This document shows positions 33,558 to 42,323 of a stretch of 64,000 nucleotides of DNA, piece after piece. Made by a program: the position numbers and the translations under genes. Under the pieces are notes generated by a model. It had not been told where the DNA came from. It made no database searches and was given only the letters and a program-made list of their open reading frames with translations. The stretch spans positions 558,001-622,000 of the forward strand of contig NZ_QXFN01000003.1 of assembly GCF_004886325.1 (NCBI RefSeq), written 5' to 3'. Source of the DNA: Cellulomonas telluris (GTDB lineage: Bacteria; Actinomycetota; Actinomycetes; Actinomycetales; Cellulomonadaceae). Positions within the stretch are counted from its first letter, which is position 1. Each line of letters opens with the position of its first letter.

Positions 33558-34409
33558 TCAGGCCGCGGGGTCGGGGATGCCGTGCGGCAGCCGCCGCAGC
33601 AGGCGCGCCTCCTCCTCCACACGGCGCACCCGGTCCGTCTCGACGTCCGTCTCGCGACGCCGCCGCTCGGCCAGGACGGCGGCGAGGAAGGCCTCGGGGT
33701 GCGTGCCGGGAGGCGGCGGCGGGCTCACGTACGCCGCCAGCTCCGCCGACAGCCGCGTCCCGAGCTCGACCCGGGAGGCCGGGTGCAGGCGGTCGGCCCG
33801 GGCCAGGAACTGCCGGACCGTCAGCGCGAGGCCGTCCGGCAGGCGCACGGCGTCGGCGTGCGCGGCCCACGACGCCAGCGCGGGCGGCATGTCGACGGGG
33901 CGCCGCACCGGCGCCGCGGCGCGCACCCGCGCCGCGTAGGTGCCGGCCAGCAGGTCGCCGACGCGCTTGCCGCGGGGGTGGACGATCGCGCACAGCAGCG
34001 CGACCGAGCCGAGCGTCGCCCAGAGCTCGAGCACACCGGTGAGCGCGCGGACGAACGCGTGCCGGAACGTGACGGGCCCGCCGTCGTCCCGCACGACGCG
34101 GATGCCCGCGACGAGCTTGCCGACCGACCGCCCCCGGCTCAGGGTCTCGACGGTCGTGGGCAGGACCAGCACGACCGTGACGAGGGCGACGATCGACAGG
34201 ATGCGGCTCGTCTGCTCGTCGACCGGCACCTGGACCTGCCCCAGCACGAGGCCGACGAGGACGGCGCCGACCAGGATCGCGAGCGCGTCGAGCACGCCGG
34301 CGAGCAACCGGGACGCCACCGACGCCGGGCGGGTGTCGAGCAGGACCCCCTCGCCGATGACGACGCCGTCCGCCGGCCCGCCCTGCTGCCACCCGGTCCC
34401 CACGCTCAC
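33558..34409 (-). CDS. RDD family membrane protein
   Basis: 283 aa. The RDD domain covers about residues 22-160: TRPASVASRLLAGVLDALAI opens it, two or three membrane spans follow, and GRSVGKLVAGIRVV is the conserved second motif. In the first motif the canonical R-D-D reads R-x-L-x3-L-D. The C-terminal cytoplasmic part (about 165-283) is helical and ends in a charged coiled-coil-like stretch. Function unknown. GTG 34409 follows TAGTCT by 6 nt. Divergent from the SpoIIM-family gene, as in Rv3694c/Rv3695. Confidence 0.88.
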   Translation of the reverse strand: MSVGTGWQQGGPADGVVIGEGVLLDTRPASVASRLLAGVLDALAILVGAVLVGLVLGQVQVPVDEQTSRILSIVALVTVVLVLPTTVETLSRGRSVGKLVAGIRVVRDDGGPVTFRHAFVRALTGVLELWATLGSVALLCAIVHPRGKRVGDLLAGTYAARVRAAAPVRRPVDMPPALASWAAHADAVRLPDGLALTVRQFLARADRLHPASRVELGTRLSAELAAYVSPPPPPGTHPEAFLAAVLAERRRRETDVETDRVRRVEEEARLLRRLPHGIPDPAA

Positions 34410-34415
34410 CTGGGC

Positions 34416-34421
34416 AGACTA
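34416..34421 (-). promoter_or_regulatory. -10 hexamer for leaderless RDD mRNA
   Basis: TAGTCT on the minus strand, 6 nt before GTG 34409. It is 23 bp from the opposing -10 of the SpoIIM-family gene. Confidence 0.55.
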
Positions 34422-34444
34422 GCCGTGCCGGGGCCGGCGGATGG

Positions 34445-34450
34445 CAGGCT
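34445..34450 (+). promoter_or_regulatory. -10-like hexamer for leaderless SpoIIM-family mRNA
   Basis: CAGGCT, 6 nt before GTG 34457; weaker than its divergent partner. Confidence 0.4.
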
Positions 34451-34456
34451 GGGGGC

Positions 34457-35446
34457 GTGGACCTCGACGCGTACACGCAGGCGCGCACGCCCCTGTGGGA
34501 CAGGCTCGACGCGCTCGCGCGGGAGCGCCGCCTCGACGGCGCGCAGGCCGACGAGCTCGTGCGGCTGTACCAGTCGACGGCGACCGACCTGTCGGCCGTG
34601 CGCTCCGCGGCGCCCGACCCCGAGACCGTCACGCGGCTGTCCCAGCTGCTCGGCCGCGCGCGCGGCCGGCTGGCGGGTGCGCACGCACCGGCGTGGTCCG
34701 ACGTCGCGCGGTTCGTCGCCGTCACGGTCCCCGCGGCGCTCTACCGGATTCGCTGGTGGACGGTCGCCGTCATGGTCGCCTTCCTCGTCGTCGGGATCGC
34801 GACCGGCGTGCTCGTCGCGACGGACCCCGACGCGCGGGCCCTCATGGGCACCCCCGAGTCGCAGCGGCTGTACGTCGAGCAGCAGTTCGCCGAGTACTAC
34901 GACCCGGGCGCGGGCTTCGCGACGATGGTCTGGACGAACAACGCGTGGATCGCGGCGGTCTGCGTCGGCACCGGCATCACGGGCGTGCTGCCCGCCTTCA
35001 TGCTGTTCACGAACGCCGTGAACGTCGGGGCGGCGGGCGGCCTCATGGCCGCGCACGGTCGCCTGGACGTGTTCCTGCAGCTCATCTCGCCGCACGGCCT
35101 GCTCGAGCTCACGGCGATCTTCGTCGCCGGCGCCGCGGGGCTGCGGCTGTTCTGGACGATGGTCGACCCGGGCCCGCGCCCGCGCGGTCGGGCGCTCGCG
35201 CAGGAGGGACGCGCGCTGTTCACGGTCGCGATCGGCCTGGTCGGCGTGCTGGCCGTGTCCGGGCTCGTCGAGGGCTTCGTCACCGGGTCCGCGCTGCCCT
35301 GGCCGGTCAAGGTCGTCATCGGTGCGGTGGTCCTGGCCGCCTTCTGGGTGTGGACGCTCGTGCCCGGGCGGCGGGCGGTGGCGGCCGGGGAGACGGGGGA
35401 CCTCACGGCCGACCGTGCCGGGTACGCGGTGGCGACCGCCGGCTGA
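34457..35446 (+). CDS. Stage II sporulation protein M family membrane protein
   Basis: 329 aa. A helical cytoplasmic N-terminus (about 1-95) with LVRLYQSTATDLSAVRS is the usual SpoIIM-family opening. Five or so membrane spans follow, with FMLFTNAVNVGAAGGLMA and SPHGLLELTAIFVAGAAGLRL (about 213-233), the most conserved segment. In non-sporulating actinobacteria this family occurs with RDD, MoxR and DUF58 genes; the function is unresolved. Divergent from the RDD gene through back-to-back promoters. Confidence 0.88.
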   Translation: MDLDAYTQARTPLWDRLDALARERRLDGAQADELVRLYQSTATDLSAVRSAAPDPETVTRLSQLLGRARGRLAGAHAPAWSDVARFVAVTVPAALYRIRWWTVAVMVAFLVVGIATGVLVATDPDARALMGTPESQRLYVEQQFAEYYDPGAGFATMVWTNNAWIAAVCVGTGITGVLPAFMLFTNAVNVGAAGGLMAAHGRLDVFLQLISPHGLLELTAIFVAGAAGLRLFWTMVDPGPRPRGRALAQEGRALFTVAIGLVGVLAVSGLVEGFVTGSALPWPVKVVIGAVVLAAFWVWTLVPGRRAVAAGETGDLTADRAGYAVATAG

Positions 35447-35488
35447 GCCGCCGCGGGCCACCCCTGGCACCGCTCCGCGTCCCGCGCG

Positions 35489-36664
35489 TCAGCGGGGGAG
35501 CAGGGTCGTCGCGTGGTCGTCGGCGTCGTCCGCGACGAACCGCACGAACCGCTGGCCCTCGTCCTCGACGGCGCGCCGCTCGGTGGCGGTGAGGGTCTCG
35601 AGCGGCGTGACGACGAGGGTCGCGATCCGCCGTCCGCCGGACCTCCCGCCGCCGGTGCGCTCCACCGCCCAGGTCGCGCGGACGCGCCCGTCCACGAGCA
35701 CCGCGGCCGGGGTCCTCCCGTTCGGTGTCTGCAGCGCGCGCCGGTGGCCGTCGTCGATCACGCGCTCCCGCCGTGCGTGCGCGAGCCACACGTCGTCGTA
35801 GTCCGCCAGGTAGCGCACCGGTGCCGGGTGCTCGCCACCCGGTCGCGGGGCGTCGGGCAGGTCGAGCAGGGTGCGGGTCCGCCCGTACCCGGCGGAGGGG
35901 GCGACCGGGACCTCGACGAGGCGGTCGCGCACGCGGTCCGCCACCGCGGCGAGTCCCCGCAGACCCGACCACGCCTGCGCGTCCGCCACGGTGGCCGGTC
36001 CGTAGGCGCGCAGGTACCGCAGCAGGAGGTCGTCCTCGGCGCGACGGCGCACGTCCGGGTCGGTGAGGTCCCCGGCCCCGGCGACCGCGGCGGGCGTCCA
36101 CGCGTCCAGCGGGGTCAGGGTGGGCGCGGCCGAGCCGCGCCACAGCCCTCGGGGCGGCACCTGCACGAGCGGCAGCAGGGCGCGGGCGAACGCCGCGAGG
36201 TCCTTCGGGTCGACCTGCGGCCACGTCGCCGCCAGGTGCGCGCCCAGCTGCACGGTCGTGCGGGGCTCCTCGGTGACGTACGCGGCGGCGCGGGCGGCGA
36301 GCTGCGGCAGGTCGACGACGTCGCACGCCGCCCGCCGCTGCGGGTTGGCACGCAGCTCCCGGTGCAGCACGGGCCGGACGAGGTCCGCCAGGACCGCGGC
36401 GTCGTCCGCGGTGACGAGGTGGACGGTGGAGCGCATCACGGCGATGCGCACGACCCGCCGCGCGAGCAGGAGGTCGTCGAGCGCCCCGGTGGTGAAGCCC
36501 TCGACGCGGCTCCACAGGCCGACGAACGGCGACCACGGGTTCTGCGCCTGCAGGCCCACGACGTCGGAGGCGACACGCTCCGGACCGTCCGTGGACCGCG
36601 TCAGCAGGTGCTGCCGCGCGAGCAGCGCGCGGTTCAGGGCACGCTCGTCGAGCACGTCGTCCAC
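35489..36664 (-). CDS. Winged helix DNA-binding protein, HTH_42/AlkZ-like
   Basis: 391 aa. Belongs to the HTH_42 superfamily (three tandem winged helices plus a beta-barrel). It carries VVGLQAQNPWSPFVGLW with Gln39-Ala-Gln41, the Q-x-Q motif described for AlkZ, a glycosylase that unhooks DNA adducts and cross-links. Later segments: RIAVMRSTVHLVTADDA (about 73-89), LLDLPDAPRP, and AAVLVDGRVRATWAVER near the C-terminus. Its activity here is predicted, not shown. GTG 36664 follows TAGCGT by 7 nt. It interrupts the SpoIIM/RDD to DUF58/MoxR arrangement. Confidence 0.85.
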   Translation of the reverse strand: MDDVLDERALNRALLARQHLLTRSTDGPERVASDVVGLQAQNPWSPFVGLWSRVEGFTTGALDDLLLARRVVRIAVMRSTVHLVTADDAAVLADLVRPVLHRELRANPQRRAACDVVDLPQLAARAAAYVTEEPRTTVQLGAHLAATWPQVDPKDLAAFARALLPLVQVPPRGLWRGSAAPTLTPLDAWTPAAVAGAGDLTDPDVRRRAEDDLLLRYLRAYGPATVADAQAWSGLRGLAAVADRVRDRLVEVPVAPSAGYGRTRTLLDLPDAPRPGGEHPAPVRYLADYDDVWLAHARRERVIDDGHRRALQTPNGRTPAAVLVDGRVRATWAVERTGGGRSGGRRIATLVVTPLETLTATERRAVEDEGQRFVRFVADDADDHATTLLPR

Positions 36665-36671
36665 GGCGCCG

Positions 36672-36677
36672 ACGCTA
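36672..36677 (-). promoter_or_regulatory. -10 hexamer for leaderless winged-helix mRNA
   Basis: TAGCGT on the minus strand, 7 nt before GTG 36664. Confidence 0.5.
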
Positions 36678-36703
36678 GCCCCACCCGGTGACGACGGCGG
36701 ACG

Positions 36704-38020
36704 TCAGAGCCGACCGGCGGCCTTGAGCGCGAGGTAGGTGTCGGCGAGCCGGGGCGCGAGGTCGTCGGGCAGCGCCTCGACGACCTCGACGCCGCGCTGC
36801 CGCAGGCGTGCGGCGACGGCGACGCGCTCGAGCGCGGCCCGCTCGGCCGCGGCCGCGTCGAACGCCTCCTCGACCGTGCTGCGCGCCGTGCGCAGCTCCT
36901 CGAGCTCGGGATCGGCCACGGACGCGAGCACCACCAGGTGCCGGCGCGTCAGCCGGCCGACCACCTCGAGCAGACCCTGCTCCACCGCCGCCGGGTCCAG
37001 CGACGTGAGCAGCACCACGAGCGCGCGCCGGCTCAGCCGCGAGCGCACCTGCGCCACGAGGCCGGACCAGTCGGTCTCGACGAGCTCGGGCTGGACGCCC
37101 GCGAGCGCCTCGGCGAGCGCCGGCAGCACGCGGCTCTGGTGGGTGTCGACGGCGCGGGCCCGGACCCGTCGGTCGTAGGCCAGCAGCTCGACGCGGTCGC
37201 CGGCGTGCGCCGCGAGCGCGCCGAGCAGCAGCGCCGCCTCGACCGAGGCCTCGAGCCGCGTGGCGTCGAGCACGCGCGCGGCGCTGGTGCGGGAGGTGTC
37301 GACGACGAGCAGGACGTGCCGGTCGCGCTCGGGGCGCCAGGTGCGCACCACGACCTCCTGGCGCCGCGCGGTGGCGCGCCAGTCGATCGACCGCACGTCG
37401 TCCCCGTCGACGTACTCCCGCAACGAGTCGAACTCCGTTCCGGCGCCGCGCACCTGGACCGCCGCGCGCCCGTCGAGCTCGCGCAGCCGCGCCAGGCGCG
37501 AGGGCAGGTGCCGGCGGGAGGCGAACTCCGGCAGCACCCGCAGCCGGCCCGGCACCGTGAGCGACACCTGCCGCCCGGCCAGCCCGAGGGGCCCCACGGT
37601 CCGCAGGGTCACGCGGTCCGCCGCCAGGTCGCCGCGACGCGTCGGCAGCAGCGGGGTGCGGACGGTCCGCGCCTCGCCCGGCGGCACCGCGACCTCGTGC
37701 CGCGGGGTGCGGGCCCCCGTCGGGGCGTCGCCGTCGGGCAGCGCGGACGGCGGCCACGCGTCCCGCACGACCCCGCGCAGCGCGCGGCGCCCGACGTTGC
37801 GCAGCGTCACCGCGGAGGCGGTCGGCTGCCCGAGCCGCACCGACCGCGGCACGTCGCGCGAGAGGGCCACCTCGCGCGGGGACGCGGCGAGCGCGACGTC
37901 GACGGCGCACAGCACCACCACGACCAGCGCCCACGCCAGCACCGTGACCGGCGCCGGCAGCACCGCGACCGGGACGAGACCGAGCAGCGCGACGAGGACC
38001 GCGCGGGACGTGATCGCCAC
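36704..38020 (-). CDS. DUF58 domain-containing protein
   Basis: 438 aa. Two N-terminal membrane segments (about 6-45), a beta-rich domain (about 55-190), then the DUF58/vWA-like part with GTEFDSLREYVDGDDVRSID (about 201-220), WRATARR and HVLLVVDTSRT, a partial MIDAS-like D-x-S. DUF58 proteins are the regular partners of MoxR AAA+ ATPases and are thought to recognise or assemble envelope complexes. GTG 38020 starts 3 nt after the MoxR stop. Final gene of a five-gene operon. Confidence 0.89.
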   Translation of the reverse strand: MAITSRAVLVALLGLVPVAVLPAPVTVLAWALVVVVLCAVDVALAASPREVALSRDVPRSVRLGQPTASAVTLRNVGRRALRGVVRDAWPPSALPDGDAPTGARTPRHEVAVPPGEARTVRTPLLPTRRGDLAADRVTLRTVGPLGLAGRQVSLTVPGRLRVLPEFASRRHLPSRLARLRELDGRAAVQVRGAGTEFDSLREYVDGDDVRSIDWRATARRQEVVVRTWRPERDRHVLLVVDTSRTSAARVLDATRLEASVEAALLLGALAAHAGDRVELLAYDRRVRARAVDTHQSRVLPALAEALAGVQPELVETDWSGLVAQVRSRLSRRALVVLLTSLDPAAVEQGLLEVVGRLTRRHLVVLASVADPELEELRTARSTVEEAFDAAAAERAALERVAVAARLRQRGVEVVEALPDDLAPRLADTYLALKAAGRL

Positions 38021-38023
38021 GGG

Positions 38024-39055
38024 TCAGCGGGGGACCGGGACGGAGGCCAGCACCGTGTCGAGCACGGACTCCGTCGTGACGCCCTCGATCTCGGCCTCGG
38101 GGCGCAGCTGGACGCGGTGGCGCAGCGTCGGGTGCGCGAGCGCCTGCACGTCGTCCGGGGTGACGTAGCCGCGGCCCGACAGCCACGCCCACGCGCGCGA
38201 CGTCGCGAGCAGCGCGGTCGCCCCGCGGGGGGAGACGCCGAGGGCGAGCGACGGCGAGGTGCGGGTCGCGCGGCACACGTCGACGACGTAGCCGAGGACC
38301 TCGGGCGACACCTGGACCGCGGCGACCTCCGCCCGCGCCCGGGCGAGCTCGCCGGCGCCCGCGACGGGTCGCAGGCCGGCCGCCACGAGGTCGCGCGGGT
38401 CGAAGCCGGCGGCGTGGCGCGCGAGCACCTCCACCTCGTCGGCGCGCTCCGGCAGGGGGAGCGTGAGCTTGAGCAGGAACCGGTCCAGCTGCGCCTCCGG
38501 CAGCGGGTACGTCCCCTCGTACTCGACCGGGTTCTGGGTCGCGACGACGACGAACGGGTCGGGCAGCGGGCGGGGCACGCCGTCGACGGAGACCTGCCGC
38601 TCCTCCATGGCCTCGAGCAGCGAGGCCTGCGTCTTCGGGGGCGTGCGGTTGATCTCGTCCGCGAGGAGCAGGTTCGTGAAGACCGGGCCCTCGCGGAACG
38701 AGAACTCCGCCGTGCGGGCGTCGTACACGAGCGAGCCCGTCACGTCGCCCGGCATGAGGTCGGGCGTGAACTGCACGCGCTTCGTGCCGAGCGACAGCGC
38801 GCCGGACAGGCTCCGTACGAGCAGCGTCTTCGCGACGCCCGGCACACCCTCGAGGAGGACGTGTCCCCGGCACAGCAGGGCGATGATCAGGCCCGTGACG
38901 GCGGCGTCCTGCCCGACGACGGCCTTGCCGACCTCGGCACGGACGGAGGCGAGCGCGGCGCGCAGGTCGGCCGTGGGGGTCGGCGGCACGGGGGCGACGC
39001 CCGCGGCCGTGCCGGTCTGCGGGGCGGGCGCCGGGAACGGCGTCTGGTCGGTCAC
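38024..39055 (-). CDS. moxR: MoxR-family AAA+ ATPase
   Basis: 343 aa from GTG 39055 (GTGA overlap with DUF4350). Walker A GVPGVAKT (about residues 74-81), Walker B LLLADEINRTPPKTQ (about 130-144), sensor 1 VVATQNPVEYEGTYPLPEAQ (about 170-189), arginine finger region LDRFLLKL, and sensor 2 GVSPRGATAL (about 281-290). MoxR ATPases act as chaperone-like motors on vWA/DUF58 partners; the neighbours supply exactly that set. Confidence 0.93.
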   Translation of the reverse strand: MTDQTPFPAPAPQTGTAAGVAPVPPTPTADLRAALASVRAEVGKAVVGQDAAVTGLIIALLCRGHVLLEGVPGVAKTLLVRSLSGALSLGTKRVQFTPDLMPGDVTGSLVYDARTAEFSFREGPVFTNLLLADEINRTPPKTQASLLEAMEERQVSVDGVPRPLPDPFVVVATQNPVEYEGTYPLPEAQLDRFLLKLTLPLPERADEVEVLARHAAGFDPRDLVAAGLRPVAGAGELARARAEVAAVQVSPEVLGYVVDVCRATRTSPSLALGVSPRGATALLATSRAWAWLSGRGYVTPDDVQALAHPTLRHRVQLRPEAEIEGVTTESVLDTVLASVPVPR

Positions 39056-40260
39056 GGTCGGTGAACCTCGCTCTCCAGGTGGTGCAGGTCGTCGGCGAGC
39101 CGCAGCAGGCCCGCGTCGTCGGTGGGGGGCGGTCCGTACAGCAGCTGCTCGACCGCCCGCGCGTCTTGGCCCGTGGCGCGCGCGAGGGCGTCGACGAGCG
39201 CGGGCGCGGGGGCCGACCGGGGCAGGCCGAGGCGCTGGGCGGTGCGGGTCGCGGTGCCGGCACGCAGGGCGGCCGCGGCGTGCCCGTGGGCACGTCCGCG
39301 GCGGTAGAGGCGCCCCCGTCCGCGGGTCGTCTCCGCGGAGCGGACGACCACGGGCAGCGGCTCGGCGACGACGGGCCCGAGCCGGCGTGCGCGCCACACC
39401 ACGAGCACGACGAGCACGAGCAGCAGCCACAGCCCGACGGGACGGACCCACGGCACGAGGTCGGTGAGCGAGGTGCCCTCGTCCTCGCCCGCCGAGGTGC
39501 CCGCGTCGTCGAGGCTCGGGACGTACCAGACCAGGTGCTCGTGCCGTCCCAGCGCCCGCAGCGCCAGCGCCGCGTTGCCCTCGTCGAGGACGGCGTCGTT
39601 CGTCAGCGGCGTGAGGTCGGACAGCGCCGTGACGCGGCGCCCGTCCTGCTCGAGCACGACGTAGGCGCCCTCGGTGGCCGGGCCGCCCGCGGGCGGGAAG
39701 CACACGGTCGCCGTGCCGGACGGGTCCGCGACGGAGCCGCTCGCCGTGATGGTGCCCGCCGCGCGTGCGTCGGGGTCGTCGCACGCCGCGGCGCGCACGC
39801 GCCGGGGTGCGGCGTCCGTGCCGGCGGTCAGGCCGGGCGCGACGGACGACAGCACCCAGCCCGCGTCGACGAGGACGAGGTCGTTCTCCAGGGCGGCGAC
39901 CCGGTCGACCTGCTCGGGCACGAGCCACACGTCGCCGAGCAGCAGGACCGTCCCGCCGCGCGCGGCGGCGGCCTCGGCGGCCGCCGTCGTGCGGACGTAG
40001 GAGATCTCGACCCCCTGGCGCTCGAGCACCCGCGCGATCGCCCGGGAGCCGGACGCGCCGGCGTTGTCGGGGGCGCCCGGGGTCGTGCTCGTCCGCGGCG
40101 CGGGCAGCAGGAGCACGAGCACGCCGATCGCGAGGACCGCGGCGACCACCAGCCAGGGCCGCGCGCGGCGCCACCCGCCGGCGGCGCGGGTGCGGCCCGT
40201 GGTGCCGTCGCCGAGCACCTCCCCGGGGCGCAGCGCCACGGAGGCGGCGGGCGCGGTCAC
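39052..40260 (-). CDS. DUF4350 domain-containing membrane protein
   Basis: 402 aa. One membrane span at about residues 35-53. An extracytoplasmic DUF4350 domain (about 60-255) starts NAGASGSRAIARVLERQGVE. A second span lies at about 290-310, and a cytoplasmic tail ends in helices with ARATGQDARAVEQLLYG. Always found between MoxR and DUF4129 genes in actinobacteria; role unknown. Both ends overlap neighbours by 4 bp. Confidence 0.87.
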   Translation of the reverse strand: MTAPAASVALRPGEVLGDGTTGRTRAAGGWRRARPWLVVAAVLAIGVLVLLLPAPRTSTTPGAPDNAGASGSRAIARVLERQGVEISYVRTTAAAEAAAARGGTVLLLGDVWLVPEQVDRVAALENDLVLVDAGWVLSSVAPGLTAGTDAAPRRVRAAACDDPDARAAGTITASGSVADPSGTATVCFPPAGGPATEGAYVVLEQDGRRVTALSDLTPLTNDAVLDEGNAALALRALGRHEHLVWYVPSLDDAGTSAGEDEGTSLTDLVPWVRPVGLWLLLVLVVLVVWRARRLGPVVAEPLPVVVRSAETTRGRGRLYRRGRAHGHAAAALRAGTATRTAQRLGLPRSAPAPALVDALARATGQDARAVEQLLYGPPPTDDAGLLRLADDLHHLESEVHRP

Positions 40261-40910
40261 GACGGGTCCCCCGGACCCACGGCGACCGGGGCGCGACCGG
40301 CCGGCGACGCGGCGCGCACCGCGTCGTCGAGGGCCCGCATGCGCTCGTCGTCGCCGGCGCCGGCGCGTCGCTCGCCGTACACGACCTCGTCGAACAGGTC
40401 GCCGCCGCGGCGCAGGTCCTCGGCCACGTCGGGCAGCGCCCGTCCGGCGAGCGAGGCCGCCTCGTGCGCCGTGCGCCCCGGGCGCTCGTCCAGCAGGCCG
40501 CGCTCCTCGAGGTCCCGGACGACGGCGCGGAACCGCTCCGCCACGGCGGTCGAGTGGTCGCCCGCCGCGGCGGCTGCGTCGGCGGCCTGCCGCAGGTCGG
40601 CGGCGGAGCGCCGGTCGTCACCGGCGAGGACGGCGTGGGCCCGTCGGCGGGCGGTCACCCGCCCGCGCACGGGCCCCGCGACCCACAGCGCGACCAGGAC
40701 CACCGCGACCGCGACGGCGACGACCACGAGGAGGCCCGCGCGCGGCGGCAGCCCGACGCCCTGCAGACCGTCGAGCTGCTCGACCACCCAGGCGAGGAAA
40801 CGGTCGAGCAGGGACTCGTCACGGCTGTACACGGGGTCCGCGAGCTCCTCGACGAGCCAGCGGCGCGCCGTCGGCGCGTCGGGCGTGACCGGGACGCCGG
40901 ACGCGGTCAC
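40257..40910 (-). CDS. DUF4129 domain-containing membrane protein
   Basis: 217 aa from GTG 40910. One membrane span (about 60-82). The DUF4129 region (about 110-195) contains TAVAERFRAVVRDLEERGLL and RTAHEAASLAGRALP, the conserved helical part. Transglutaminase-like proteins often carry this domain C-terminally; here it stands alone within the MoxR operon. Translation is coupled on both sides. Confidence 0.87.
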   Translation of the reverse strand: MTASGVPVTPDAPTARRWLVEELADPVYSRDESLLDRFLAWVVEQLDGLQGVGLPPRAGLLVVVAVAVAVVLVALWVAGPVRGRVTARRRAHAVLAGDDRRSAADLRQAADAAAAAGDHSTAVAERFRAVVRDLEERGLLDERPGRTAHEAASLAGRALPDVAEDLRRGGDLFDEVVYGERRAGAGDDERMRALDDAVRAASPAGRAPVAVGPGDPS

Positions 40911-42133
40911 GGTCCGCTCGCGGCGCGGGCGAGCTCCAGGTCGAGGCCCTCGCGTCGCATCCGCACGTCGACGTACAGCAGCGCCACGACGGCGGCGAGG
41001 AACGAGGTGGAGATCGTCATGCCGACCACGGTGCCGAGCGCCGTCAGGACGATGGTGACGGTCGCCGACCCGCCGAGCCCCATGAGCACCCCGCCCACGG
41101 CCGAGGCCGGCAGCAGGAACAGGTAGGACACGAGGACGACGAGGATCGACGCGAGCAGGTACGTGCCCAGGAGGCGCCAGAAGCTGCCACGGGTCAGGCG
41201 CCATGCGCGGGCCACCGTCGCCCAGAACGGCTTGCCCTCGAGCATCAGCGCGGGCGGCACGAGGAGGGTGCGCACGGTCACCCAGACGAGGGCCACGAGC
41301 AGCAGCAGGCCGCCGCCGAGCAGGACCGCCACCGCCGCCCCCTCCTGCTCCTGCGCGAACAGCAGGACGGCCAGACCGAGCCAGGCCGCGAACGCGAGCG
41401 CCTCCGCGAGCATCAGGAGCAGGGTGAACCCCAGGACCCACCACACCCGGCGCGAGCGGACGACCTCGCGCAGCGCGACGCGGCGGCCGAGGACGCTGCG
41501 GCTGACCGAGACGATCAGCAGGCCGGTCAGGACGCTCGTGACGGGCAGCAGCAGGGGCCCCGTCGCGGACCCCGCGAACCCGACGGAGAGCATCTCGGTC
41601 GCGGCCGCCACGTCGGCGCCGCCGTCGACCCCCACGACGGCGTCGCCGATGGCGCCGGCGGCGAGCGCGACGAGGTACAGCTGGACCAGGGTCTGGAGCG
41701 CGACGGCCACCGTGACCACGAGCGCGGCGAGCCCGAACATCACCGAGGGGTTCGCGCGCACGGCCCGCACCGAGCCGTCGAGGATCTCGCCGAGCCCGAG
41801 CGGGCGCAGCGGCACGATGCCCGGCTGCAGGGGGGCGGGGCGCCAGGCGCCGTAGGGCGACCCGGGCGGCACCGGTGCGCCGGCGGCCGGCGGCACTCCC
41901 CATCCGGGCGGCGCGGCGGGCGCACCCCAGCCGGGCGCGCCCGCACCCGGGCCGGGCGCGGGGACGGCAGCGGCCGGGTGCGGCGCGTCGGCGGCGGGAG
42001 GTCCGGCGGCGGGGGCGGGCGGGGTGGGGCCGGCCGACGCGTCGGGCTGCGGTGCGCCCGACCCCTCGGCGGGCCGCGCCGACGGGCTCACCCACGGCGC
42101 GGGGGGCGTGCCGTCGTCCTGCGGCGAGCTCAT
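40907..42133 (-). CDS. Polytopic membrane protein, glycerophosphodiester phosphodiesterase membrane-domain-like
   Basis: 408 aa. Residues 1-105 are Pro/Ala/Gly-rich and disordered (GWGAPAAPPGWGVPP type). Then RPLGLGEILDGSVRAVRANPS (about 108-128), the conserved entry motif of this family, precedes six or so membrane spans. The family is named after the membrane domain of certain GDPD proteins but has no catalytic domain here. ATG 42133 has GAGGAG about 10 nt upstream. First gene of the DUF4129-DUF4350-MoxR-DUF58 operon, divergent from mtrA. Confidence 0.83.
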   Translation of the reverse strand: MSSPQDDGTPPAPWVSPSARPAEGSGAPQPDASAGPTPPAPAAGPPAADAPHPAAAVPAPGPGAGAPGWGAPAAPPGWGVPPAAGAPVPPGSPYGAWRPAPLQPGIVPLRPLGLGEILDGSVRAVRANPSVMFGLAALVVTVAVALQTLVQLYLVALAAGAIGDAVVGVDGGADVAAATEMLSVGFAGSATGPLLLPVTSVLTGLLIVSVSRSVLGRRVALREVVRSRRVWWVLGFTLLLMLAEALAFAAWLGLAVLLFAQEQEGAAVAVLLGGGLLLLVALVWVTVRTLLVPPALMLEGKPFWATVARAWRLTRGSFWRLLGTYLLASILVVLVSYLFLLPASAVGGVLMGLGGSATVTIVLTALGTVVGMTISTSFLAAVVALLYVDVRMRREGLDLELARAASGP

Positions 42134-42310
42134 GGGGGTCGGGGCTCCTCGGTCCGGCTGCACGTGCGGGCCCATCGTGCCACGCGGGGGCACGGCGACC
42201 CGGCAGGTCAGCGCCGCGGCTGTGCACGACGCCGCCCAGCGCCGCGGCCCCGCGGCGACGTCACCCGGTCGGCCCCGGCGCGGGGCACCCGGACGGCCGT
42301 CCGGCGGTGA

Positions 42311-42316
42311 GAGAAT
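42311..42316 (+). promoter_or_regulatory. -10 hexamer for leaderless mtrA mRNA
   Basis: GAGAAT, 7 nt before ATG 42324. Confidence 0.5.
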
Positions 42317-42323
42317 CGCGCCC

